From the NCBI RefSeq assembly GCF_022788715.1, contig NZ_CP085167.1:1113001-1177000 (forward strand): a stretch of DNA of 64,000 nucleotides. Reading direction: 5' to 3'. Of the stretch, positions 47,155-54,038 are shown one piece after another. Origin of the DNA: Sulfitobacter sp. DSM 110093 (GTDB lineage: Bacteria; Pseudomonadota; Alphaproteobacteria; Rhodobacterales; Rhodobacteraceae). Both the position numbers and the translations under genes were made by a program. The notes under the pieces are model-generated. The model was not told the DNA's origin. It searched no databases and saw only the letters and a program-made list of their open reading frames with translations. Numbering within the stretch: position 1 is the stretch's first letter; every line of letters begins with the position of its first letter.

Positions 47155-47210
47155 TATTTACGCTCTTTCTGCATTTGCACAACTGGCATAAGGGCAATGC
47201 CGCTATGCAG
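47155..47210 (-). promoter_or_regulatory. Promoter-like module of the DUF1127 gene
   Basis: On the minus strand, TTGTGC (47182-47177), 16 bp, TAAATA (47160-47155) can serve as -35 and -10. The 42 bp 47169-47210 are repeated at 47544-47585 with the same spacing: a CTGC-N10-CAA end (12 of 14 identical), 11 variable bases, then a 17-bp block (16 of 17 identical). In R. sphaeroides this gene uses RpoHI/RpoHII promoters; I cannot tell which sigma factor acts here. Confidence 0.5.
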
Positions 47211-47320
47211 AAATCGCATAGGTGAAAATATCCATAAGATATTGAATTGAAACGACTTCATCAGCGGACCAATTTTGCGCGCTGTCACAAAACTGTCATC
47301 TGAAGGGGGGGAGGGAAAGA

Positions 47321-47486
47321 GCGGCGACATCTGGGAGGAGGTAGATGTCGCCGCCAATTACAGACACATCCGGGAGGAGGATGGATACGTCTGGTCTTTC
47401 CAAACTCAGCTACATCCGGGAGGAGGATGGACGCATCTAAGTCTTCTCAAAATCAGACACATTCGGGAGGAGGATGAATGTGTCTG
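47321..47486 (-). ncRNA. Array A: four CCTCCTCCC-loop hairpins upstream of DUF1127
   Basis: On the minus strand: A1 (47454-47486) perfect 11-bp stem CAGACACATTC/GAATGTGTCTG; A2 (47405-47441) 13-position stem with three G-U pairs and one mismatch; A3 (47361-47393) 11-bp stem with two G-U pairs; A4 (47321-47354) perfect 12-bp stem. Loops of A1-A3 are ATCCTCCTCCC and A4 is ACCTCCTCCC. The 9-base CCTCCTCCC is complementary to GGGAGGAGG, an extended Shine-Dalgarno sequence, as in CcsR and cuckoo RNAs. GGAAAGACCAGAC precedes A1 and A3, suggesting pairwise duplication. All wobble pairs would be A-C mismatches on the plus strand. Confidence 0.72.
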
Positions 47487-47527
47487 GTCTTTCCGAAAGC
47501 TGGGCGCTTGGCCCTGCCTATGAACCT

Positions 47528-47585
47528 AAGTTAGCGCTAATTGCTGCGCTTGCACAATATTTCTTTTTGCAATGCTGCTATGCAG
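47528..47585 (-). promoter_or_regulatory. Promoter-like module of hairpin array A
   Basis: On the minus strand, TTGTGC (47556-47551), 17 bp, TAACTT (47533-47528) is a possible promoter 40 bp before hairpin A1. It sits inside the same 42-bp module found at the DUF1127 gene. A perfect CTGC-TAT-GCAG dyad lies at 47575-47585 (one mismatch in the DUF1127 copy), the site type described for PhaR in Rhodobacter. Confidence 0.5.
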
Positions 47586-47710
47586 CAAAAACATGGTATG
47601 CCTGCGTAATTCTTGGGCATTGCGCCTGTTCCTTATGCGAAACAGGCCATCCCCTTGCGCTTGGCGTAGAACCTGCCATTTCAGGAGGCCTAATAGAGGA
47701 GAATTTGCGC

Positions 47711-48775
47711 ATGTCTGTGACCAAAGCAGAAGTCGAAGCGGCGCTGGAGCGGGTGCAACTGCCTGACGGAAAGAGCCTGCTATCCCATGATTTAATCCGT
47801 GCATTGGTGATTGATGGCGAAAAAGTGCGATTCGTCATCGAGGCGCCCAATGCTGACGTGGCCCGCCAGATGGCGCCACTGCGAGACGCGGCAGAGCAGG
47901 TGGTGCGCGACTTGCCCGGAGTTGGCGATGTTTCGGTCGCACTTACCGCCCATGGCCCTGCGCCCAAAGCGCCTAGTCTCAAGGTCGGGGGGCATCCAAA
48001 GCCACAAGACGGGCCGATGAAGCCCAGCGGTGTGAAGCGCATCTTGGCTATCGGTTCAGGTAAGGGCGGTGTGGGGAAGTCCACTGTCAGCTCGAATCTC
48101 GCTGTGGCGCTGGCGCGGGCGGGCCGTAAGGTGGGGTTGTTGGACGCTGATATCTATGGTCCCAGCCAGCCGCGCATGATGGGGGTGAATAAGCGCCCCG
48201 CCAGCCCTGACGGTAAAACGATCATCCCGCTTCAGGCGCATGGCGTCACAATGATGTCGATCGGCTTTATGCTAGAAGAAGGCAAGGCCGTGGTTTGGCG
48301 CGGGCCGATGTTGATGGGCGCGTTGCAGCAGATGCTAGGTCAGGTGGAGTGGGGCGAGCTTGATGTGCTGCTTGTCGATCTTCCGCCCGGTACGGGGGAT
48401 GTGCAGCTTACGCTTTGCACCAAATCTGAGCTTTCGGGTGCAATTGTCGTCAGTACGCCGCAGGACGTGGCGCTGATCGACGCACGCAAAGCGTTGGATA
48501 TGTTTGCCACGCTGAAAACACCCGTTCTGGGGTTGATTGAGAATATGTCGATGTTCGTCTGCCCCGACTGCGGATCGCAGCATGAGATATTTGGTCACGG
48601 TGGCGTGGCAGCAGAGGCCGATAAGATGGGGGTGCCGCTGCTGGGCAGCCTGCCAATTGATCTGGAGACCCGTCTTGCGGGGGATAGTGGCACGCCAGTT
48701 GCCGCAGGCGAGGGGGCCATGGCCGATGCTTATGCCCGCATCGCGCGTGGGCTGATCGACGGCGGTATGGCGTGA
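47711..48775 (+). CDS. mrp: Mrp/ApbC iron-sulfur cluster carrier
   Basis: A 354-residue P-loop ATPase of the Mrp/Nbp35 family, which carries and delivers 4Fe-4S clusters. It starts with a MIP18/DUF59-type domain (about 1-80), then the deviant Walker A GSGKGGVGKSTVSSNLAVA, LLDADIYGPSQPRMMG, LLVDLPPGTGDVQLT and the cluster cysteines in VCPDCGSQ. The frame is open from 47474, but the ATG at 47711 follows AGGAGAA and removes an extension that would overlap hairpin array A. Its transcription starts inside the region shared with the divergent hairpin array. Confidence 0.93.
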   Translation: MSVTKAEVEAALERVQLPDGKSLLSHDLIRALVIDGEKVRFVIEAPNADVARQMAPLRDAAEQVVRDLPGVGDVSVALTAHGPAPKAPSLKVGGHPKPQDGPMKPSGVKRILAIGSGKGGVGKSTVSSNLAVALARAGRKVGLLDADIYGPSQPRMMGVNKRPASPDGKTIIPLQAHGVTMMSIGFMLEEGKAVVWRGPMLMGALQQMLGQVEWGELDVLLVDLPPGTGDVQLTLCTKSELSGAIVVSTPQDVALIDARKALDMFATLKTPVLGLIENMSMFVCPDCGSQHEIFGHGGVAAEADKMGVPLLGSLPIDLETRLAGDSGTPVAAGEGAMADAYARIARGLIDGGMA

Positions 48776-48794
48776 ATAGAGGGGCGCGGGCGGC

Positions 48795-49568
48795 TTAGCC
48801 CAGCTCGCGCCCTTCGATCAGATGGCCATATAGCGTTGTCAGCATCGAGACGAAGACAAGCCCCTCTATAAGATAGAGCGCTGAATCCAGCATCAGGCGC
48901 ACACCGGGGTCGGCGGGCAGCAGCATGCCCGCGATAACCCCTAATAGTGTGTTCACCACAGCCAGCAGTACGGCCAGCGCCCATAGCGTGCCCGATAGTG
49001 GTTCGGTCGCGCGCCAGCTTTCGCGTACTGCCATGACGTGACCCATGGCCGCTGCGGGCAGCACAAGGCTGAGCCGCAGCGCCAACCACAAAAACGCCAC
49101 CCCCGCGACCAGCCCGATCAGCAGCAGTGCTGCCGGGCTCGACCCGGTGAGGCCGCCAACCAACAGCATGGCAATCCCGATGGGGATCGCGGCAAGGAAC
49201 TGCACAAAACCCAACACGATGGCGCGCCAAACGTAGCTCCAAAACAGCCGTGTGCCGGGGCGTACCTCTGCCCCTGTGGCGTCACGGTCAAGCAGGACAT
49301 GGCGATGCCAAAGCACAGCCATCAGCGCATAGCCCAAGATGCCCGCAAGGCCGCAGGCGATCAGAATTAGCAGCTGATCCGTTGGTGGCGGGGCGGCGCG
49401 GTCTATCACTTGATCCATCGCGCCCAATGCATCACTTGCCAGCACGCCTGCCACGGCTGCCGCCCCCATGACCCAGAAAACTGCTGGCAAGATTACCCGC
49501 AGTGTCGTGGCTGGCGCGTGAAACAACATATTCAGCGCGTGCGTAAAAAGAGCTGTGGCTTGGATCAT
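48795..49568 (-). CDS. Integral membrane protein of unknown function
   Basis: A 257-residue hydrophobic protein with about six transmembrane helices, including one with a long Ile/Leu/Val-rich stretch (LLVGGLTGSSPAALLLIGL). A WHRHVLLD element lies between helices 2 and 3. I do not recognise a defined family. GGAGGAG precedes the ATG at 49568. It is convergent with mrp. Upstream on its 5' side lie an 18-bp tandem repeat and the NGGGN repeats, so the promoter of this gene could also be affected by proteins binding there. Confidence 0.65.
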   Translation of the reverse strand: MIQATALFTHALNMLFHAPATTLRVILPAVFWVMGAAAVAGVLASDALGAMDQVIDRAAPPPTDQLLILIACGLAGILGYALMAVLWHRHVLLDRDATGAEVRPGTRLFWSYVWRAIVLGFVQFLAAIPIGIAMLLVGGLTGSSPAALLLIGLVAGVAFLWLALRLSLVLPAAAMGHVMAVRESWRATEPLSGTLWALAVLLAVVNTLLGVIAGMLLPADPGVRLMLDSALYLIEGLVFVSMLTTLYGHLIEGRELG

Positions 49569-49583
49569 GATGCACTCCTCCGA

Positions 49584-49619
49584 TTTGCGGCACTACATGG
49601 CTTTGCGGCACTACATGGC
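49584..49619. repeat. Tandem duplication of an 18-bp unit
   Basis: TTTGCGGCACTACATGGC occurs twice in direct tandem (49584-49601 and 49602-49619) with no mismatch. It is close to the start of the membrane-protein gene. No function is evident. Confidence 0.9.
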
Positions 49620-49657
49620 GCGGGCGTGGCGAAAGAACAAGATGCAGCTACGCGATC

Positions 49658-49744
49658 TGGGAGGTTCGGCTGGGAAAGCGTGGGTAGGCGGGACAACATG
49701 GGAAATGTTGCGGGAATACATGGGAAGTCTGGGAAATGATGGGC
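49658..49744. promoter_or_regulatory. Phased NGGGN repeats, candidate MraZ-binding array
   Basis: TGGGA, TGGGA, TGGGT, CGGGA, TGGGA, CGGGA, TGGGA, TGGGA and TGGGC begin at 49658, 49671, 49681, 49689, 49699, 49711, 49721, 49730 and 49740. Four of the gaps are exactly 10 bp (TGGGN-N5-TGGGN), the spacing of MraZ boxes in E. coli. The array is about 640 bp from mraZ, farther than usual. Confidence 0.35.
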
Positions 49745-49859
49745 CAGCCATGGCCTGCTGGCGCGAGTTGCCGATTCGCAGGCGCGGGAATGGGCGTTGA
49801 TTTTGTCGACTGATCCAGCGATCCTGACGAAAGTTTCAGAACAGGCAACGAACACGCCC

Positions 49860-49868
49860 TGTGGATAA
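49860..49868. promoter_or_regulatory. DnaA box
   Basis: TGTGGATAA is an exact match to the DnaA box (TTATCCACA in reverse). A single box upstream of a cell-division cluster suggests DnaA could link replication to its expression. Confidence 0.5.
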
Positions 49869-49887
49869 CTGTGTGTGCAAAATTCAG

Positions 49888-49902
49888 TGGGAAACCGTGG
49901 GA
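49888..49902 (+). promoter_or_regulatory. MraZ box (two TGGGA, N5 spacing)
   Basis: TGGGA (49888-49892) and TGGGA (49898-49902) are separated by 5 bp, matching the TGGGN-N5 spacing bound by MraZ, which represses its own operon. E. coli has three such units; here two are present. It lies 477 bp before the mraZ start. Confidence 0.5.
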
Positions 49903-50263
49903 CATTATGCCGGCGTCAAGGTGGCAACAATATCTTGTGCTGCTAGCTTGTATCTCACCTAATTGAGCCATTTTCCGCTCAAAAAGTTATACCAGATGTT
50001 GTTCCCACACCCTGTGCAAAACAAAATATTGCGCCGATTTTCAAAAAAATTGTAGACGCCCATCAATTCCCATGGCATCCCTTGTTCATCGGATGAGAAC
50101 GGGACACGGGGCAGCAAACGACCCCAAAATAAAACAAAACCTAGCAGGTTTCATACAGGCACCTCGCTTTCATCAGACCAAAGAGATCCGGCGCGTGAGC
50201 GAGCAGACATCCCCCCAGGTGGCGCGCGCAGTCGGACTTCCCCGCCAAGCTGCGGGACGTGGG

Positions 50264-50299
50264 CGGCGGGTTGATCAGTGGCAGCAGATCAACCCGCCG
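50264..50299 (+). other. Strong hairpin in the mraZ leader
   Basis: CGGCGGGTTGATC (50264-50276) pairs perfectly over 13 bp with GATCAACCCGCCG (50287-50299), loop of ten, followed by TTTCC. It lies 79 bp before the mraZ start codon and would fold in the leader RNA. It could be an attenuator or a small-RNA terminator. Confidence 0.55.
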
Positions 50300-50378
50300 T
50301 TTCCATTTCCAGGCAGCGATTTTCGGATCAGGGCGGACAACGAATTAAGCGCAAAGGCGCAAGAGGCAGGGACAGAAC

Positions 50379-50870
50379 GTGAGCCGCAGGTTCAGAGGCG
50401 AGAGCCAACACAAGGTCGATACGAAGGGGCGGGTGTCTATCCCAGCCTCTTTTCGGCGTGTGTTGGAGGCTGGCGATCCGAACTGGAAAAGCGGCGACAA
50501 CCCTGAGCTGGTCATTGTCTATGGCGACCAGCGCCGCAACTACCTTGAATGCTACACTATGGAAGCCATCGAAGAGGTCGACGCCAAGATCGACCGCATG
50601 CCGCGTGGCTCCATGCAGCGTAAGGCGCTTCAGCGTCTGTTTCACGGCCAGTCTTTCCCGACCACGGTAGATGAGACAGGTCGTTTGGTGCTGCCCGCCA
50701 AACTGCGCAACAAGATCGAACTCAACGGCGAGGCGTTCTTTATCGCTGCCGGTGACACCTTCCAGATTTGGAAGCCCGAAACCTACGAGACCGAGGAAGA
50801 AGCATGGCAGCAAGAGCTGCCGGATGATGTCGATCCGCTCTCGTTCCTTGATGGTGACATGGAGGTCTAA
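50379..50870 (+). CDS. mraZ: Transcriptional regulator MraZ
   Basis: A 163-residue protein with two SpoVT/AbrB-like domains: [20 protein letters not shown] (about 8-27) and, in the second half, [20 protein letters not shown]. MraZ binds TGGGN repeats and represses the division and cell-wall cluster. The start is a GTG (SRRFRGESQ) with AGGCAGGG upstream. The C terminus is longer and more acidic than in E. coli MraZ (152 residues). First gene of the cluster; it ends 4 bp before rsmH. Confidence 0.95.
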   Translation: MSRRFRGESQHKVDTKGRVSIPASFRRVLEAGDPNWKSGDNPELVIVYGDQRRNYLECYTMEAIEEVDAKIDRMPRGSMQRKALQRLFHGQSFPTTVDETGRLVLPAKLRNKIELNGEAFFIAAGDTFQIWKPETYETEEEAWQQELPDDVDPLSFLDGDMEV

Positions 50871-50874
50871 CGGA

Positions 50875-51858
50875 ATGGTTGCTGCCTCTAACCCTTCCGC
50901 CCCTCACACACCCGTTCTGCTGCGTCCTATTCTAAACGCCGTAGCGCCCGTGGAAGGGGTCTGGCTTGACGGGACCTTTGGTGCCGGCGGCTATACCCGT
51001 GGTTTTCTAGAAGCCGGCGCCGCGCGTGTGATCGCGGTGGACCGTGACCCGCTGGCGTTCGAGATGGCAGCGGAATGGGCGGGCGAATACGGCGACCGCA
51101 TCACCATGCAGCAGGGCGTCTTCTCGCGCATGGATGAATATGCCCAAGACCTTGATGGGGTGGTGCTGGATCTCGGCGTTTCTTCGATGCAGCTTGATCA
51201 GGCCGAGCGTGGGTTCTCCTTTATGAAGGACGGCCCGCTCGACATGCGGATGAGCCAAGACGGCCCCTCGGCGGCGGATCTGGTCAATGAGGCCGAAGAA
51301 GAGATCATCGCCAACATTCTGTTTCAATATGGCGAAGAACGCGCCTCGCGCCGGATCGCCAAGTCGATTGTTCGTGCCCGAGAAGACGCGCCGATTACCA
51401 CCACATTGGAATTGGCCAAACTTGTCGAAGGCTGTCTGCCACGTTCCAAGCCCGGCCAGAGCCATCCCGCCACGCGCAGCTTCCAAGCGCTGCGCATCGC
51501 GGTGAACAACGAATATGGCGAGCTGTTTCAGGGTCTTATGGCCGCTGAACGCGCGCTGAAGCCGGGCGGAAAACTGGCCGTGGTGACCTTTCATTCGGTC
51601 GAGGACCGCATGGTCAAACGCTTCCTCACCGCGCGGGCAGGGGCCGGGGGCAATGCCAACCGTTTCGCCCCCGCGCTAGAGCAGGCACCGCCGCAGTTCA
51701 CACTGAAATCCCGCAAGGCGATTGGTCCCGACGCGCAGGAATTGGACGAAAACCCGCGCAGCCGTTCGGCCAAACTGCGGGTGGCCACGCGCACCGATGC
51801 GCCCAGTGGCGAAATTGATGCGAAATCCATCGGCATGCCGATGGTCAGGGGGATCTGA
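50875..51858 (+). CDS. rsmH: 16S rRNA m4C1402 methyltransferase
   Basis: A 327-residue SAM-dependent methyltransferase that methylates N4 of C1402 in 16S rRNA. Motifs: [15 protein letters not shown], the SAM loop [18 protein letters not shown] with [29 protein letters not shown], and [12 protein letters not shown], then [11 protein letters not shown]. The frame is open back to 50671, but that overlaps mraZ; GGAGGT 6 bp before the ATG at 50875 decides the start. Confidence 0.97.
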   Translation: MVAASNPSAPHTPVLLRPILNAVAPVEGVWLDGTFGAGGYTRGFLEAGAARVIAVDRDPLAFEMAAEWAGEYGDRITMQQGVFSRMDEYAQDLDGVVLDLGVSSMQLDQAERGFSFMKDGPLDMRMSQDGPSAADLVNEAEEEIIANILFQYGEERASRRIAKSIVRAREDAPITTTLELAKLVEGCLPRSKPGQSHPATRSFQALRIAVNNEYGELFQGLMAAERALKPGGKLAVVTFHSVEDRMVKRFLTARAGAGGNANRFAPALEQAPPQFTLKSRKAIGPDAQELDENPRSRSAKLRVATRTDAPSGEIDAKSIGMPMVRGI

Positions 51859-51861
51859 GAG

Positions 51862-52242
51862 ATGCGTACGGTGATGTATATCCTCACCACCATTGCCGTG
51901 GTCGGGCTAGCCTTCTGGGCGTACCGCGAGAATTACGCGACCCAGCAGGCGCTAAGTGATGCCGACCGTCTGCACGCCAATATTCGTGCTGCCCATGCCC
52001 GGCTGGCCGTTTTGCGTGCCGAATGGGCATTTCAGAACCGCCCCGACCGTCTGCGCGATCTGGCTGATCTGAACTTTGACCGTCTTGGTCTGTTGCCACT
52101 GCATCCCGGCCAGTTCGGGCAGGTCGATCAGGTTACCTATCCACCCGCGCCGATGCTGCCGATCACCGATCCGGTCGATGTCTCGACCATGAATTACGAC
52201 GCGCTCACTGGCGCGGATGAGTCCGAGGAGGACTTTGAATGA
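51862..52242 (+). CDS. ftsL: Cell division protein FtsL
   Basis: A 126-residue bitopic protein: a short cytoplasmic start, one transmembrane helix (about residues 4-21, MYILTTIAVVGLAFWAY) and a periplasmic coiled coil (about 30-75, HANIRAAHARLAVLRAEWAF, then the NRPDRLRDLADLN segment seen in alphaproteobacterial FtsL). FtsL, with FtsB and FtsQ, activates FtsWI at midcell. It is between rsmH (3 bp gap) and ftsI (4-bp overlap). Confidence 0.9.
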   Translation: MRTVMYILTTIAVVGLAFWAYRENYATQQALSDADRLHANIRAAHARLAVLRAEWAFQNRPDRLRDLADLNFDRLGLLPLHPGQFGQVDQVTYPPAPMLPITDPVDVSTMNYDALTGADESEEDFE

Positions 52243-54026
52243 TCCGCACCCCGCTTCGCCCACTGGCCCGCATTCTTGATGCCCGCGAAAAGGGCGAAAA
52301 CCCCGACGCGATCGAGCGTGAGAACAAGCGCATCCGCCATGAGCAGATGCGCGACAAAGCCCGTATGCGCGCCGAGGGGCGGCTTTTGGTGCTGGGTGTC
52401 TGTTTCCTCTGTGCCTTCACCGTGATCGGCGGGCGCATGGGTCTGCTGGCGATGTCAGAGCCGTCAGAGCCGCGTGGCCATGCACCGGGGGCTGTCATTT
52501 CGGCCTCCCGCGCCGACATCACCGACCGCAACGGCAACCTTCTGGCCACCAATTTTGAGACTCACGCACTCTACGCGCAGCCGCGTCACATGATCGACCC
52601 CGAAGCGGCAGCGAAGAAGCTGGTCAAAGTCTTTCCTGACCTCAAGGAAGAGCGTCTGATAAAGGACTTCACGGGCAAGCGTAAGTTTCTGTGGATCAAA
52701 AAGAAAATCAGCCCAGAGCAGATGCAGGCCGTGCATGATATCGGCGATCCGGGCCTTTTGTTTGCACCGCGCGACATGCGCCTCTATCCCAACGGCTCGC
52801 TGGCCGCACATGTGCTCGGCGGGGCGAGCTATGGCAAGGAAGGCGTCCACGCCGCCGAGGTGATCGGCGTCGCGGGGGCCGAGAAATATTTCGACGATTA
52901 CCTGCGCGATCCGGCCAATGGCGCGAAACCGCTGGAGTTGTCGCTTGACCTGACCGTGCAAGCGGCATCTGAGCGGGTGCTCTACGGCGGCATGAAGCTG
53001 ATGAACGCCAAAGGCGCCACCAGCATTCTAATGGATGTGCACACTGGCGAAGTGATCTCTGTCGCGTCGCTGCCTGATTTCGACCCCAACAACCGCCCCC
53101 GTCCGCTGACCCAAGGCGATGCCTCCGACAGCCCGCTGTTCAACCGGTCGGTGCAGGGGGTTTACGAGCTCGGCTCGACCTTCAAGATCTTCGCGGCAGC
53201 TCAGGCGGTGGAGTTGGGCCTGTTCAACGCCGACACGATCATCGACACCTCCGGCCCGATGAAGGTCGGCGGTTTCCGCATCGGTGAATTCCGCAACAAG
53301 AACTACGGCAAGCTGAGCGTCGCGGACATTATCGTGCATTCCTCGAACCGGGGCACAGGCCGCATGGCGCTGGAAATCGGGATCGAGCGGCAGCAAGAGT
53401 TCCTCAAAAGCCTTGGTTTCTTTGAACCTACCCCCTTCGAGATCGTCGAAGCTTCAGGCGGGAAGCCGCTGTTGCCGAGCCGCTGGACCGAATTGTCGAG
53501 CGTCACGATCTCCTATGGTCACGGGTTGTCGAGCACGCCGATGCACCTTGCCGCGGGCTATGCAGCCATCGCCAATGGCGGGCGCGTGGTGAAGCCCACG
53601 CTGCTGAAACAATCCGCCCCCCAACTCGGCCCCCGCGTCATGTCGGAAGCGACCGCAGCACAGGCCCGCAATATGCTGCGCAAGGTGGTGACCGATGGCA
53701 CGGCCAGCTTTGCCGAAGTGCCCGGCTATCAGATCGCAGGCAAAACCGGCACGGCGGACAAGCCCAAGCCTACTGGTGGCTATTACGACGACAAGGTGAT
53801 CAACACTTTCGCCAGCATTTTCCCGATCAATGATCCCAAATATGTGTTGATCGTCACGCTGGATGAACCGGTCGAAACCTCTGGCCCGAAACCACGCCGC
53901 ACGGCGGGTTGGACAGCCGTGCCCGTGGCCGCCGAGATGGTCCGCCGCATCGCGCCATTGCTGGGCCTGCGCCCCGCTGTTGAACCGGTGAACAACGCTG
54001 TGCTAACGCTGACCAGCAGCAACTGA
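52239..54026 (+). CDS. ftsI: Septum-specific transpeptidase FtsI (PBP3)
   Basis: A 595-residue class B penicillin-binding protein that cross-links septal peptidoglycan. Cytoplasmic N terminus, one membrane helix (about 46-66, LLVLGVCFLCAFTVIGG), the class B pedestal domain with SRADITDRNGNLLATN, then the transpeptidase domain: SxxK as Ser313 in GSTFKIF, SxN as HSSNRGTG, KTG in IAGKTGTADKP. It is partnered with FtsW (62.5 kb). The ATG overlaps the ftsL stop (ATGA). Confidence 0.97.
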   Translation: MIRTPLRPLARILDAREKGENPDAIERENKRIRHEQMRDKARMRAEGRLLVLGVCFLCAFTVIGGRMGLLAMSEPSEPRGHAPGAVISASRADITDRNGNLLATNFETHALYAQPRHMIDPEAAAKKLVKVFPDLKEERLIKDFTGKRKFLWIKKKISPEQMQAVHDIGDPGLLFAPRDMRLYPNGSLAAHVLGGASYGKEGVHAAEVIGVAGAEKYFDDYLRDPANGAKPLELSLDLTVQAASERVLYGGMKLMNAKGATSILMDVHTGEVISVASLPDFDPNNRPRPLTQGDASDSPLFNRSVQGVYELGSTFKIFAAAQAVELGLFNADTIIDTSGPMKVGGFRIGEFRNKNYGKLSVADIIVHSSNRGTGRMALEIGIERQQEFLKSLGFFEPTPFEIVEASGGKPLLPSRWTELSSVTISYGHGLSSTPMHLAAGYAAIANGGRVVKPTLLKQSAPQLGPRVMSEATAAQARNMLRKVVTDGTASFAEVPGYQIAGKTGTADKPKPTGGYYDDKVINTFASIFPINDPKYVLIVTLDEPVETSGPKPRRTAGWTAVPVAAEMVRRIAPLLGLRPAVEPVNNAVLTLTSSN

Positions 54027-54038
54027 AAAGACATCTCT

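Larger units (their letters stand above)
47112..47710. other. Long non-coding region between DUF1127 and mrp
   Basis: A 599-bp gap that holds, in minus-strand order, promoter-like module 2 (47528-47585), hairpin array A (47321-47486), a C-rich stretch (CCCTCCCCCCC on the minus strand, 47305-47315), and promoter-like module 1 of the DUF1127 gene (47155-47210). From 47586 to 47710 the plus strand leads to mrp and presumably holds its promoter; I see no certain -35/-10 pair there. Confidence 0.6.
49569..50378. other. 810-bp non-coding region upstream of mraZ
   Basis: No convincing gene. It holds an 18-bp tandem duplication (49584-49619), nine NGGGN motifs spaced about 10 bp (49658-49744), a DnaA box (49860-49868), a paired TGGGA site (49888-49902), an AT-rich stretch (about 49980-50060) likely to hold the mraZ promoter, and a 13-bp perfect hairpin (50264-50299). 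I looked for RNase P RNA conserved blocks and found none. Confidence 0.55.

Noticed and set aside
47321..47486. CRISPR array or plain minisatellite, from the repeated GGGAGGAGG
   Set aside because: Units differ in their arms while pairing is kept, the constant part is only the loop, and spacing is irregular. This fits hairpin RNAs, not CRISPR repeats.
47474..47710. N-terminal extension of mrp from 47474
   Set aside because: It would run through hairpin A1 and the promoter module and lacks family similarity; the ATG at 47711 has a good ribosome-binding site.
49555..49800. Small open frame with an LRHYMALRHYMA repeat
   Set aside because: The repeat comes from the 18-bp tandem duplication; no ribosome-binding site and no family match. 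The NGGGN repeats in the same stretch explain it better as regulatory DNA.
49569..50378. RNase P RNA gene upstream of mraZ
   Set aside because: I recall rnpB near mraZ in some alphaproteobacteria, but the conserved GAGGAAAGTCC block and the matching 3' block are absent.
50072..50506. Open frame upstream of and overlapping mraZ
   Set aside because: Composition is not protein-like, it overlaps mraZ in another frame and passes through the leader hairpin.
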